DNA from: Calliopsis andreniformis
Taxonomy: Eukaryota; Arthropoda; Insecta; Hymenoptera; Andrenidae
Reading direction: 5' to 3'
DNA length: 64,000 nt
Assembly: GCF_051401765.1 (NCBI RefSeq)
Contig: NC_135071.1
Span: forward strand, 5,496,961-5,560,960
The notes beneath the pieces were generated by a model that was not told the origin of the DNA, ran no database searches, and saw nothing but the letters and a program-made list of their open reading frames with translations. Within the stretch, counting starts at the first letter, position 1. Each line of letters starts with the position of its first letter. The translations under genes were made by a program, and so were the position numbers. Below are positions 1-10,769 of this stretch, one piece after another.

Positions 1-857
1 GTATATTCTTGTAACTGATATCGAAACGTTTTCAAAACAGTGTTTACACATTTTATTGTGCATAAGCTATCGTTGAATTACTATTTTTTAAATTTGAGGG
101 GTGCCGTTATTAATATTACCCGATGTACATCACGGAAGAAGTTGCTCAATAGTGCTTTGTGTATTTCTAGACGAAAAATAATTGAATGGTTTTGTTTATT
201 ATAGCAGTTACTATCCAGTCACTGTACACTTACACGCACGCACGCGATACACCACCTTCACGCGGTGTACATCAGGTAACGCTAATGCTGGCGTCACGCC
301 AACTTTGAAAGTTAATAACTCAACAACAGCTTATACAAAATACATGTGTAAGCAGTATTTTCAAAACGTTTCTATATCCGTTACAAGAATATGCAATCAA
401 AAATATAGGGTTCCATTTAAAAATTTAAATGTAACCTTCACAGGGCTCTCCAAGGTCATTGCAAGGTCAAATTATTATTATAACAGTATGTCCCCTTTGA
501 TACCATACAACTTTTGTCTGAAACACTTTCTTTCTCATTTTTAATATTTACGAAAATAACCACTTATGTACATTTAAATTTTAGATAACGGTTACACGAG
601 TGTTGACAATACAATGCACGTGCGTCAATTTTGGCAGACATCGTGGCTACAATCACATAAGCGTTTCTTTTGTTGTTTGTAACAGACGTAGAATTCGATG
701 GACATCGCTTGTTATTATTCGTATCCGCAGTACGGATGTTGTAACTCGCGTTGTAACGTCGTATGATCCTAACCTTAAATCACACATTTGAATAACAGTA
801 TATATAATAGAAGAAGAATAGTACAATTAATTACATAACAAATACTGCAAATTATTC
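1..857. other. Intergenic, no gene recognised
   Basis: AT-rich DNA with only short open frames (up to about 120 codons, rich in Tyr, Thr, Ser and Asn) that have no recognisable motif, no convincing splice signals and no codon bias. I see no RNA gene and no repeat boundary before the TTAA at 858. Confidence 0.5.
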
Positions 858-1000
858 TTAACACGTTGAGCGCTACGCGTATTTCTAAGACAATCCCGTT
901 CAGGCCACGCGCGCCGCTTCGATTGAAGAGCTGGTATTGAAGGACCGGTGTTTCCGATCGCAGTAGAACATAGTGTACGTTTGGAACGTGATACCTATAG

Positions 1001-1168
1001 TCATTGATTCAACAAGTTCGAAAGTACTGTAAATTATGTTATGACAAAAATGTAAGAAAAGATGGTAGAGTGATGGCAAGGAGAAAGACCAAGCGTGTTG
1101 TAACATTTTGTGATACTTGTGAAGGAAAACCATTTTTATGTTTGCCATGTTACAATGAATCCCATTAA
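1001..1168 (+). pseudogene. piggyBac transposase C-terminal Cys-rich fragment
   Basis: A frame open from just after a stop at 998-1000 to TAA at 1166-1168 encodes about 55 residues with three CxxC pairs (YCKLCYDK, FCDTC, LCLPCYNESH) and a basic linker (RRKTKR). This is the typical C-terminal cysteine-rich domain of piggyBac transposases, which binds the element's subterminal repeats. The catalytic core is absent. The fragment lies inside the TTAA-flanked element in the expected orientation, ending about 170 bp before the right terminus. It is non-functional as a transposase. Confidence 0.75.
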
Positions 1169-1261
1169 TCCTGTAATGATACCAAATTAAGTAAATTTTA
1201 AATAAATTTTCTGTAATTCCGTAAAATAGTGTAAAATTTTATAGTTCTCATGTTACACGCT

Positions 1262-1324
1262 GTCAGCCACCGATGGGTGACGCGGCCTAAACGGAAAGTC
1301 TAGTGTCAGCCACCGATGGCTGAC
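1262..1324. repeat. Two subterminal near-palindromic 20-mers
   Basis: GTCAGCCACCGATGGGTGAC (1262-1281) and GTCAGCCACCGATGGCTGAC (1305-1324) are near-identical and self-complementary except for the central bases. They lie next to the right end of the piggyBac-like element and are probable transposase binding sites. Confidence 0.6.
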
Positions 1325-1343
1325 ATGGCGCTCAACGTGTTAA

Positions 1344-2571
1344 TAATCTCTATCTTAATAAGCTCTATCTAAATATATTTTCTGAGTCGACCTTCATGAT
1401 GAACAAAATACGTGGAACTATATCAAAGAGAATTGTTCAGGTAAAAACAATGCCAATTGATCTCGACTATAAAATATTCTAATACTCTATTACTTTTTCA
1501 TTACATCAATAATATGAGCACGGTTTAAAATGTTATTTACGTGTAACTAAACACCCTATAAGCATATTATTATAAGTGTATTGCGTACGTCCAAGTACGC
1601 CATTGTACGACAAATTGATATTGTACAGGTTGCGTAGGAAACTGTATTTTTCTCTCTATACTAATATCCCTACGGATATTCAAAGTGCTTGGTTCAAGAA
1701 TTGAGCGAAGTCTGGTCTGCTGCGTAATATGATATACAAAGGTGAAGTATGGCTAAATTCTATTGACTAATTCAATGTGAGGGAGGATAGGCTAAAAATG
1801 TAGTATTAGTGGAATTATAACAAGAAATAGGCGGTAACATTACTGTGTTTCGGTAATTTATGCGTAAAAGAGGAAAAGGAAAGTTTCTGGACATCTTCAC
1901 AGAAATTTCTTTCTACTAAACGCATAGTTTCAATATCTGGAGTGTAATTGTCCAAGACCGTGCACTTTTACCTAAATTTATTACTCTGTCACTGGTCGCC
2001 GAGAAAATCTGTACAATAGAATACAAGCTATGCGACACAATGTTATAATAATTATTATTTATGACTACAATAATTAGTACTTGAAAATGAGTAAAAGGCA
2101 ATTAGAATACGATAAAACAACAATTAAAATTGGAGCGTGTTTTGTAAATGGATCTGCTTACGTAGTGTATATAAACGTTACAGTAGAAAAGAACTATGTA
2201 TCTTAATTTTGGCTTTTTCCCGCCATACGATATTTCGGCAGCACCGAGCAAAACTTATGACCTGTCACGTTTCTTTTCTCATTTTCTTCATCGGATTGAT
2301 GATTAAAAACGCGTCAAATAAGGTATTTCTCCCCGAAAATGACCGTAACAGGTCCCGATGTGCGACCGTACTTCAGAACAATATTGTACTTTCTCGGATA
2401 CAATGGAAATCAATTAACGATAATATGTGAAATAAATAAGAGACTGATTGAACAAACATATCAAAACTAATTCGTCAAAAACAATTCAAACATTGAATAA
2501 ATTAAAACTTATTTACGCTTAAAGTACATGTCAGAAATACTGGTTTACAAATTTATTTCGCTATATTTCAG
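1344..2571. other. Intergenic, no gene recognised
   Basis: AT-rich sequence with short open frames on both strands, none with a recognisable motif. It could be intron if the candidate exon at 2572 is real. Confidence 0.4.
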
Positions 2572-2670
2572 ATGAAAAAGATCTTCGTACCTTTTGTTTC
2601 GGTGACTCGGACCTGGAAACAATAGTATCATCCACAGTATCTGTTGTTCGGTTTACAGCAAGTCGAGCCG
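2572..2670 (+). CDS. Candidate internal exon, CUB-domain-like
   Basis: A 99-bp block starts after a good acceptor (pyrimidine-rich tract ending TTTCAG at 2571) and ends at a possible donor (GTGAAG at 2671). Read in phase 1 it encodes about 33 residues including TFCFGDSDLETIVSS and SVVRFTASRAG. The order Cys, then a hydrophobic/Ser-Ser stretch, then a VRF-type beta strand resembles the C-terminal part of CUB domains, which occur in secreted and cell-surface proteins. Length is divisible by three and both boundaries are in the same phase, as expected for a domain exon. I did not find flanking exons. It could be a chance open frame; the donor is not a strong GTAAGT. Confidence 0.3.
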
Positions 2671-5086
2671 GTGAAGAACCTAAAGAAAAACATAAAAATA
2701 TCTCTAAATTATATCATACTAAGGCCGATGAAATAATTAATTGCAACATAATAGTTGAAATCACTCACTTAATACGCAGAAATATTAATTTAACGCGATA
2801 AATGATTTGTACAGCAGAATTCATAGAATGGTTGTCAAAAGCTTCCATTCAAAATAATTCTTTGAAATTAAGACGCATTGCGTAAGCATAAATTTATGAA
2901 ATATAAACTTTTCAAATTGCCTACAGAAAATATTTAGTTTACGTATAAAATAAATTGAAATAAACATAGATCGAACAGTTACTATTCGATGTTTGAAAGA
3001 AGAGCCTTGACAGTCGGTGTTAGTAATTTGCGATGCAGCGATGGCCTTAACACACGTTTCATGGCTCTTGTTTGGAAAATCAGATAGTAGATAAAGGATA
3101 AATGAAAAATGGCTAGATGCCATATGAATCCACAGCAAAAGCAAAAACTTGATAACGTAATCACTCAGGTGATCAAGCAACAACGGAATACGTCACTTTC
3201 ACAATCGGCAACCACATACGATGAAAAGTGGTGTGTTTGTTCCGACCATTATTCGCACGAAATTGATGAACAAGAGTACTGATTCATCGTCAATCGGCAC
3301 ACCGGAGTTTATCGTATCAATAATTCCTTTAGGTAATAGCTTATCTCTAAAGTTATTATACAAATATTCAAGTTGTGATAGAATTTAACAGCGGTTCATA
3401 AGTTGGGAACTCACTGAAGTAACAACGAGAAACTTCTAGTTGGCCCTTCCAAAAAATGTTTAGCAAGTATCGAACGAAATCCAAATGTTCGTCGAATTGT
3501 ACTACTTTAATGTGAACAAAATGCTTCTACATTTGGATATCATTTCTGTAACAAGGCTACATTTATTTCTAGCCGCAAGTTGTAAGCAAGCGTACCAGCC
3601 AGCTTATTTTACATTTCAAATGATTATTGAAGATAGAAAAAAAAAGAAAATAGGTAACAAAATATGTAAACTGGATCAAAATTTATTTCCGTACAGATAT
3701 ATTGTCGCTATATTTCGCTCCGATGGAAACAGACAACAAATGCTGTAGACAGAAACAGAAACGTGACTAAACCTAGAGAAACATTTGGTAATAACTAGCT
3801 GCTTTTTCAAGAAGCATAGAATAGTAGCAGAGTACTGGGGGGTTTTCAACGAATGGGGGGTAGGGGTGGGGGGTGCTCTAATAACTCAGACCTTACCAGC
3901 CAATGGTAAGTATGGAAGTTATTTTAAAAATCGAATCGTCGATAATTTGAAACTTCTGCATTATCCATCTTGATCACATTGATGACAAGCAACACTATGT
4001 CAGTTGTATTTTCTTTATTCACGCTCTTTCTATACAACGCTCTGCGTTTCCTGTGCTGTATCGCTTGCACCGTTCGCGTGTCAGTATGCAACCAAGTCTT
4101 GATTTAGTTGATCGTGAATGTAACAATCCAAGAACATATATTGTCATTGAAAAAGAAAATAAAAACGTAAGTATACATAAAAAATAAATGCCTTATTCTA
4201 ATATAATGTATTATAGAATTTTTTTTTATTTTCATGTAATATTACTTTTTATTGTTTTACCATTTTATAGTATCTGTGGAAAAAAGGTAAAATAATGATA
4301 GATTTTAACAGGTTTGAACACTTTGCATATTTGGTATGTACAATCATCTATATTTCGTTAATTTGAGAGGATGAGATGTTTCATAACCTCGTTTATTTTA
4401 ATCTCACAGAAAAACAAATATCTACCAATCAATGGCTATATAAATTTGAATTATCGAAGGGCTATTAGTAGTTGGAGATGACGGTAAGATTTATCCAGTT
4501 AAGTTCATCACCTTGTATAAGAATATCCCTAAAAGGATTTTTGGCGACTAGCCATCGTTCTAAAGGTATAGGATTTTGAAGAATGTTTAATACTCAGCGG
4601 TCTATCATTAGTGGTCGGTCATAGAAAAGAGGGATGTTACACATTTTCTATGCATCTAGAGGATCGAAGATTCACGAGATGACTTATGCTTATACTAATT
4701 GTGGTTTTGAAGATATTAACAAAAATATATTAGCACCACTAGACGCAGCCACTCACACCTCTCGTCGTTTCGTTCGTTTCCTGTCTATAGATGGCGAACG
4801 CACCTATCGTTTCTCGCAATTATGTCAAATGTGCACACCTTTTAAAGTGTATGCGACTACCGGAGCGAACAATTTGAGAATTGTGTTTATTTGCTACACT
4901 TTGTTTTTCTTACGGTTACATGTTACATGGTATAAATTCTTCTTTTATTGCTGCGGTCTTTTTTTAGTTTCTAATTATCGTAATTACTTAATACTGTTTC
5001 ATATTGATATTTCATTTTCTATCATTACTTTCTGTCTCGAAATTCTGTTTAATTTATTTTTCAACGATGTAATACTGGCATAGCTG
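2671..5086. other. Intergenic, no gene recognised
   Basis: AT-rich sequence. The longest open frame (4634-5083, + strand, 149 codons) has a hydrophobic tail and no family motif; I regard it as chance. A G-rich tract at 3837-3873 is listed separately. Confidence 0.4.
3837..3873 (+). other. G-rich tract, possible G-quadruplex
   Basis: Four runs of four to six Gs (3837-3842, 3855-3860, 3863-3866, 3868-3873) with loops of 12, 2 and 1 nt fit the intramolecular G-quadruplex pattern in otherwise AT-rich DNA. No gene start is recognised next to it. Confidence 0.5.
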
Positions 5087-5104
5087 AATCGTATATAATC
5101 TTTT

Positions 5105-5629
5105 GTGCGATTGAGGATGAAAAATACAGAAACGGAATATAAAAATCTGCATGCAACCGTAAAACACGGCGGAGGGAGCATAATGGTATGGGGTTGTATG
5201 AAAGCTGCAGGTACAAGAACCTTGGTATTCATCGACGGTATTATGGACCAAGATGTGTATTTAAATATTTTAAAGGATAAATTGAGCCATAGTGCAAGAA
5301 AATTGAGATTAGATCGGAAATTTATCTTTCAGCGGGATAATGATCCTAAACATACCGCGCGACGAGTTAAGGAATGACTTCTGTATAATACGCCAAAATA
5401 GTTACACACACCACCTCAATCGCCGGATACTAACCCGACAGAACACCTATGGGACGAAATAAAAAGGCGTTTACAAAAACATAATATCAAGAACAAAACA
5501 GAATTGAAAAATGCTATATTACTAGAATGGACCAGTATTACGAGTGATGTGACAGAGAAACTAATCAATAGTATGCAAAAACGAATGTTTGCCATACGTA
5601 AAGCTAAAGGTGGTCCAACTACATATTAA
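5105..5629 (+). pseudogene. Tc1-type transposase pseudogene (C-terminal two thirds)
   Basis: A single frame, broken by a TGA at 5375 and a TAG shortly after, encodes the catalytic half of a Tc1/mariner (IS630-like) transposase: TVKHGGGSIMVWGC, VFIDGIMD, the second catalytic Asp in RDNDPKHTA, and the third acidic residue in PTEHLWDEIKRR, ending in KAKGGPTTY and TAA at 5627-5629. The N-terminal DNA-binding domain and the first catalytic Asp segment are not visible upstream, so the copy is 5' truncated. Transposases of this family cut at TA dinucleotides. Both stops are single-base changes of likely Trp and Gln codons, consistent with decay after insertion. Confidence 0.85.
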
Positions 5630-5858
5630 TGTTGCGAAACGAAAGAAAAAATTCTATTATTCTATATTTCCGTTTTTTTTTTTAAAGTTCCTGTACGGAG
5701 ACTTCTTTTGTTCTGAACTGGTTATGTTTGCACATATGTTTAATTTTCTTGTTAAATAACAATCGTATGATAATAGTTTTTGCTACATGAATAAAAAAGA
5801 CAATTAAAAAAATAATTGCAGAAGAATAATTCATTTACTACCACGTAAAATGAAATTA
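5630..5858. other. 3' flank of the Tc1-type relic
   Basis: AT-rich spacer with a T-run and a TACGGAGACTTC segment at about 5694, which resembles TACGGAGTCTTA at 5889. These may be remnants of Tc1-type ends. No gene is seen. Confidence 0.3.
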
Positions 5859-6446
5859 TTAACCATTTAAATAGTATGAGTTAGGTGTACGGAGTCTTAT
5901 TTTACTGAGTGTATGCCATTCCATGCTCTGGCGCTTGGTTTCTGAGTCATACTCAAATACCCAAGACTCGTCACCAGTAATGACAGGTTCTAGAAAATGG
6001 GGATCATTTTCAATCGATTCCAAAAAGTCAAGATACCTTTCCCTCCTGGTTTCCTTTTGGTCCTGCGAAAAGTTTTTTGGGACCATTTTTGCGCAGATTT
6101 TTCTCATCCCCAATTCATTGGTCAAAATCTGATTAATAGTGGTATGAGTCAAATTCTACTCTTCTCCGATCATTCTGACTGTCAGCCGACGATCTGAACA
6201 CACAAGATCTCGGATTCTGATGACACTTCCATCGGTTCTCGAAGATGAAGGCCTTCTGCTGCGTGGTTCATCTTCAATAGACTCTTTTCCTCCTGAAAAT
6301 GCCCTAAATCACCGAAAAACCTGGGCCCTTGACGAAACACTATCTCCGTAGGCCTGCTGAAGTTTTGCAAAAGTTTCCGTTACACTGTGACCAAGCCTAA
6401 AGCAAAACCTGATAGCACACCATTGCTTGAAATTGATGTCACTCAT
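5859..6446 (-). pseudogene. mariner-type transposase pseudogene, 3' truncated
   Basis: Reading from an ATG at 6446 on the minus strand, the first residues (FKQWCAIRFCFRLGHSVTETF) form the first helix-turn-helix of mariner transposases. After frameshifts in the 6180-6370 part, a frame from 6152 encodes the second half of the DNA-binding region and the linker (TINQILTNELGMRKICAKMVP, then SQDQKETRRERYLDFLE) and reaches the first catalytic Asp in VITGDESWVFEYD. The copy stops soon after (5859), so the second and third catalytic residues are lost. This mariner relic lies head-to-head with the Tc1-type relic and is inactive. Confidence 0.8.
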
Positions 6447-6569
6447 TTTCAGAACGCACTAGAAAAAACTGTTTTACGAAAAAAACGCTACAGATAACCA
6501 AATTGCTCTAACAAGTTCAAACACGTATTGAAGGTATATCAATACACTTTCGGTAACTACTGAAGTAGT

Positions 6570-6729
6570 TCTGACATAAAATTTTGCATATCGCAAAATT
6601 AAAAGATAGCTGTTTGAGAAAACTAAATACCCTGAAAGTTTTAGGATCAAAAAACTGGGAAGCTGATTTCAATGTCACTGAAAACTTTCAAAGCGTTAAT
6701 ACGATCAAAACTTGACTAGGAATCAATAG
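6570..6729 (+). pseudogene. I-type LINE, left part (interrupted by hAT)
   Basis: The translation includes HIAKLKDSCLRKLN followed by LKVLGSKNWEADF. These align with HIKKVKNDCAKKLN and MKIIASKNWGTDM of the LINE on the minus strand at 12.4-14.7 kb. This is the region after the reverse-transcriptase fingers and palm. The frame carries a stop (6710s). The reading resumes at 10770, on the far side of the hAT element, with YNSAKPNILKK, so this piece and 10770-11565 belong to one element split by the hAT insertion. Confidence 0.7.
6722..6729. repeat. hAT target-site duplication, left
   Basis: ATCAATAG here and ATGAATAG at 10762-10769 match at 7 of 8 positions, the size hAT transposases generate. 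Confidence 0.75.
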
Positions 6730-6762
6730 TAGTGATGGGCGATACAGTATTGATATTTCGAA

Positions 6763-6956
6763 TATCGATACTTTTTAACCTAAATATCGATATTTTGTAT
6801 CGATGTTTAATGTGACGATATATTCCAGTATCGATACTTAATATGTGAATATCGATATTTTAGCAATGTGACAATATATACGTATTCTAGTATCGATACA
6901 TAATTGATGAATATCGAAGTTTTAGCAACGTGACGAGATATATTACAGTATCGATA
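6763..6956. repeat. Subterminal repeats of the hAT left end
   Basis: Palindromic TATCGATA occurs at 6763, 6785, 6829, 6850, 6891 and 6949. The unit around the last copies (AGTATCGATAC ... GTGACRATATAT) repeats with a period of about 60 bp (6829, 6891, 6949). Confidence 0.7.
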
Positions 6957-7539
6957 CACTGTAACGCGTGTAGCACGGTCATGTTGGTCGGCGGAACGTT
7001 TTCTGCTCAAACGCTACGCGCGTTAACAATACATTCGACAAAGAAGTAGAGCAGTTACTTCACCCTCGATGATAGATTAATTATTGTGGTTTCGTTTTCG
7101 TCTAGTCCTATACAGGCCCCGTAGTGGATACTTGTTCAAGGGAGGGTGGAGGCTTGTTTGGAGGTCTGATTATTAAATATACTGTATTACGTTTGCAATA
7201 TTAAGATAGGTGAATATATTCTGATGATAAACATATTTTAAAAGAACATTAAACAGGAGAGTCAAGTAAAACAAAAATAAAAAAAAAAGAATTACAATCA
7301 TAAGAGAAATGAAAAGAATGTACGATGAATGTACGAATCTACTGGTTACTTCCTTATACAAACTTTATATGCTTCTTCGAATTACTTGGTCTTTATCTGA
7401 TTTCCAAATACCTGGAGTACTATAGACTGGAATATACCTGCAAAATTGCACACACACACACGATTAGAAATATTATTATTATATTATTAAGTCGAACTTG
7501 GATAGTAAGAAATACTCAAGAAAAAGAAAAACTATTTGA

Positions 7540-7620
7540 ATTCTAAACCATTTGAAATTTTAACGTGCGGCTATGAGTCTATTCACTCCCGGCTCACTGC
7601 ACTTTTGAGTGAATTATGCC
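7540..7620. repeat. Segment shared with 21.3 kb
   Basis: The core CTATGAGTCTATTCACTCCC and its flanks match the complement of about 21325-21400 with few differences. Here the segment is non-coding; at 21.3 kb it lies in an unidentified open frame. See findings. Confidence 0.6.
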
Positions 7621-7757
7621 AATAATTGTATTGATAGCATAACGCTAAGGAATAATAATAAAGCGTGCGTAATATGAGTGTCCCATTGCGCATAATGGTG
7701 ACTAGACAGTAGAACAACCAATCAGAAGGGTCCTTACCACGTCACGCATAATATAAT

Positions 7758-7842
7758 TGGCTGTGTTCAGCGAACTCAACAGATTTTACCTTATATGGTA
7801 AAAATCTAGTAAATTCATTCAACGTTCCGTTGAACGCAGCCA
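7758..7842. repeat. Hairpin / MITE-like inverted repeat
   Basis: About 18-bp arms (TGGCTGTGTTCAGCGAAC and the complement of GTTCCGTTGAACGCAGCCA) enclose a second inverted repeat (AGATTTTACC / GGTAAAAATCT). Confidence 0.55.
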
Positions 7843-8290
7843 TCGCAGCCACTGATATCTAATCAGTAGAATTTTTTATTTGCAATTTGAATTTCGTGCA
7901 CGCGTCGAATGAGACTAATAAAACGAAATAAATTTTCTGACCTTAAAAAGGTTAGTATCATAATATTACTTATGTAATTATGGATTTTTCATCAAAATGT
8001 TGAGATTTACATAAATTTAATTCTTTTATGCATGCAATTAAAAAAATATAACCTAAGTAAAAATGTGTATGCATGTGCTTGCCACTTTAATTGCTTTAAT
8101 TGAATTATATTTTCAGCGTTGGTGTTGATAATATTGGTAATGGTGCATGTGTGTGCATTGTGAATGTTATATACGCAATATAGATTTTAACAGTATGCAT
8201 TCAAATTTTTCATAACTACATTATCAAAATATATTCTTTTCATAAATTTTGCATTTGGAATATAATTTAAAGCATTTTTAAAATCGAAAG

Positions 8291-10162
8291 AGCATTGTGT
8301 GGAAATATTTTATAAAAACACTTACGGGAGGTAAATGTAAAATTTGCCAGCACAATGTAAAAACTAGTGGTAACACCACAAACTTAAGGTTATATCTTGG
8401 ACGTTCTCGTCCCGTCGTTTGCTGACGATACAACAGTCGAATATACGCAAAGCTTAAAGAGGTAACATCAAAATGAAGAGGAGGATAATGTTTTATCAAT
8501 TGAAAATTTTGATGATGTTCCACCTCCCGCATCATCAACATCTTCATTATCATTATCATCCACATCAGGTGTGTCAAGTACAAAAAAAAAAAAAACTTAG
8601 ACTGGACACTGCATTTTCAAAGCAAAAGTCTTTTGAAATTGGTGGCTCAAAAGCAGCAGATAGAACAAATAAATTGTTATTTATGATCACAAAGGACAAT
8701 TTGCCACATCAAACGGTTGAAAATGAAAGATTTAAAACATTCATAAAGGCTCTTGCACCCTTATGTAGCATTCCAAGTAGAAGAACTATCACAACCTTAA
8801 TTGAAGAAAAATATGAGGTCTTGTCAAATACCATAAAAGCACAATTATCAGCGGTACAACACTTGCGTCTTTCTACTGACATATGGACTGACCCCTTAAA
8901 TATTAAAAGCTACCTGCCATTTCATATGTGAAAAAAAATATAAATCGATAACGATTGGCGTGACTGAATTAAATGAAAGACACACTGCTGAATATCTCGA
9001 AATGTGGTTATTAAAAATAATAGAAGAGTGGAAAATACACAAGGATAGCATTATTGTGGTTGTTTCAGATAGTGCAGCGAACATAAAAAAAGCCATAAAA
9101 AGCGCTTTTGGTGCTGATAAGCATTTATCGTGTTTTACCCATACATTAAATTTAGTGCCATCTTCTATAATAGAATCAAATGAAAGCGTAAATTCCATTT
9201 GCAAAAAAGTTAAAACAATAGTAACACATTTTAAAAAATCGGTAGTTGCTGCAGACAAATTACGTGCGATTTCTGATTTAAAATTAATACAATCTGTAGA
9301 AACCCGTTGGAATTCCACATATTCCATGCTTTGTAGATTTTTAGACTTATCCGATAAATTAGCTTCAATATTATTGCAAAATCCTTCAGCCACACCCATG
9401 TTGACAGCAGTCGAACTCCAAACTATTAAGGAATTTGTAAGTATTTTAAAACCCTTCGAAGATGCGACGAACACAGTATCTGGAGCCATGTACTTAACAG
9501 GCAGCAAAGCAGTTCCAATGGTAAATACGTTACATAGAAATTTGCAATTGTTAAGTCCTGAAACCGCTATCGGAATTCAGTTAAAGCAACTTTTAATAGA
9601 ATAATTTCTGCAAAGGTTTGACTGTATTGAGCAAGTACCTGCTTTAGCTATTTCAACTATTTTAGACCCACATTTTAAACAAATTCATTTGTCTAATAAA
9701 ATAGCATGTTCCCACGACATTAATAAAATTACAAGGTATGTAAATAGTTCAATTGCAAACAGTACCACAAATGCGATTCAAAATGCACAAAATATATCAA
9801 ATGAGGATGGAACGCGAGACAATTTTTGGTCATATCATGAAAATTTAGCTCTAAACAAATCAAAAGAAAATATTAATTATAACCCAAACCAAATGCCAGA
9901 AGATTTTAAATATTATATAAATCAACCACCAATTAAAATGACAGATTGCCCTATTCAATTCTGAAACCAATTTAATTATTCGCCGTTGAGCAAACTGGCC
10001 CAAAAATATTTATCTCTAATAGGAACATCAGTATCGCCCAAACGACTATTTTCGAAAGCAGGCAGGATTTTAAATGAATCCAAAAATCGTCTAACTGGCG
10101 AACACCTTCAGCAATTATTATTTTTAGGATCTCTGTCTATCGAAGACTGGCATTTTGATTAA
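8291..10162 (+). pseudogene. BED-type hAT transposase pseudogene
   Basis: The hAT transposase can be followed through four frame segments. The N-terminus (8291 on) has a BED zinc finger: SIVWKYF, then CKICQHNV. A Ser-rich linker follows, with a frame change in the A-run at 8581-8597. Next is the start of the RNase H-like core with LSTDIWTDP (first Asp). After a frame change near 8920 comes the rest of the core with VVSDSAANIKKAI, CFTHTLNLV and SVETRWNSTYSML, the usual hAT landmarks. An in-frame stop lies at 9602, another at 9961 (probably a Trp codon). The C-terminal dimerisation domain ends the gene: SPLSKLAQKYLSLIGTSV, KRLFSKAG and EDWHFD with TAA at 10160-10162. Length and order match ZBED-like hAT transposases. 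The protein cannot be made intact. Confidence 0.88.
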
Positions 10163-10543
10163 TTTAAGTGTTGGATGTTTTTTTACTATTATTCTATTAT
10201 TATTATTATTATTGTTACTATTGTTATCCTCATTTGACTTTTATATTTTAGTCGCTTGGAATGGCTATCTAATTAAAGTATGTAATTTTATTTAATCTGT
10301 TTATTAGTGTTATGTCTGATCTGTTTGCTGTGATTGTTTTTATTTGTTAATATGGAGTATGGGGCTGTCCATATTATTATAACTATTAGTATATTTTTTC
10401 TATTATATGTTAGTTTTGTATATGTATAATTATATAACTTCCACTGTATTAAAAATTTTAAATATAATTAAGTTTATTATAAATAAAACACTTAATTTGA
10501 ATGAATATTGGTTCTTATTCCTAAAATTCTAATGTAATTGTAT

Positions 10544-10619
10544 AGAGTCAGCCACGTATCTCGGAACCCGAACTGATTTGTTTTCATGAGCGTGGGTTCT
10601 AAGATACGTGGCTGACTCT
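10544..10619. repeat. 76-bp hairpin, mini-MITE candidate
   Basis: Arms AGAGTCAGCCACGTATCT and the complement of AGATACGTGGCTGACTCT, extended by GGAACCC/GGGTTC, pair almost perfectly around a ~25-nt loop. TA flanks both sides, so it may be a tiny TA-inserting element within the hAT 3' region. Confidence 0.65.
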
Positions 10620-10761
10620 GTATGTATGTATGTATATTTATGTATTGATATCCATAGTATCGACAATATCGATAATATCGATGTTTATTCCGATTTTTAT
10701 AAGTATCGATACTTCGGTCGTCGATACGTATCGATACAATTTCAAAATATCGCCATCCCTA

Positions 10762-10769
10762 ATGAATAG
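10762..10769. repeat. hAT target-site duplication, right
   Basis: ATGAATAG, one mismatch from the left copy at 6722-6729. Confidence 0.75.

Larger units (their letters stand above)
862..1339 (+). mobile_element. Internally deleted piggyBac-like element
   Basis: The 478-bp element is flanked on both sides by TTAA (858-861 and 1340-1343), the target site duplicated by piggyBac transposases. Its ends are inverted copies of CACGTTGAGCGC. The interior keeps only the last part of the transposase gene (1001-1168) followed by a 3' region with two near-palindromic 20-mers, which sit where piggyBac elements carry subterminal transposase-binding repeats. The N-terminal and catalytic (DDD) parts are missing, so this is a deletion derivative that could move only in trans. 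The TTAA pair, the inverted ends and the coding remnant agree with each other. Confidence 0.8.
6730..10761 (+). mobile_element. hAT DNA transposon, full length but broken
   Basis: The 4.0-kb element has hAT-type ends (TAGTGATGGGCGATA at the left, the complement of TAGGGATGGCGATA at the right), an 8-bp target duplication with one mismatch, and a damaged BED/hAT transposase gene at 8291-10162. Both subterminal zones are dense in TATCGATA motifs (left 6763-6956, right about 10640-10740), likely transposase binding sites. It sits inside an I-type LINE. The long 5' region (7.0-8.28 kb) holds a hairpin at 7758-7842 and a segment also found at 21.3 kb. Another mini-hairpin (10544-10619) lies in the 3' region. 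Confidence 0.88.

Noticed and set aside
4634..5083. 149-codon open frame on the plus strand
   Set aside because: Hydrophobic, AT-driven composition, no family motif, no splice or promoter support, and it ends just before the Tc1-type relic.
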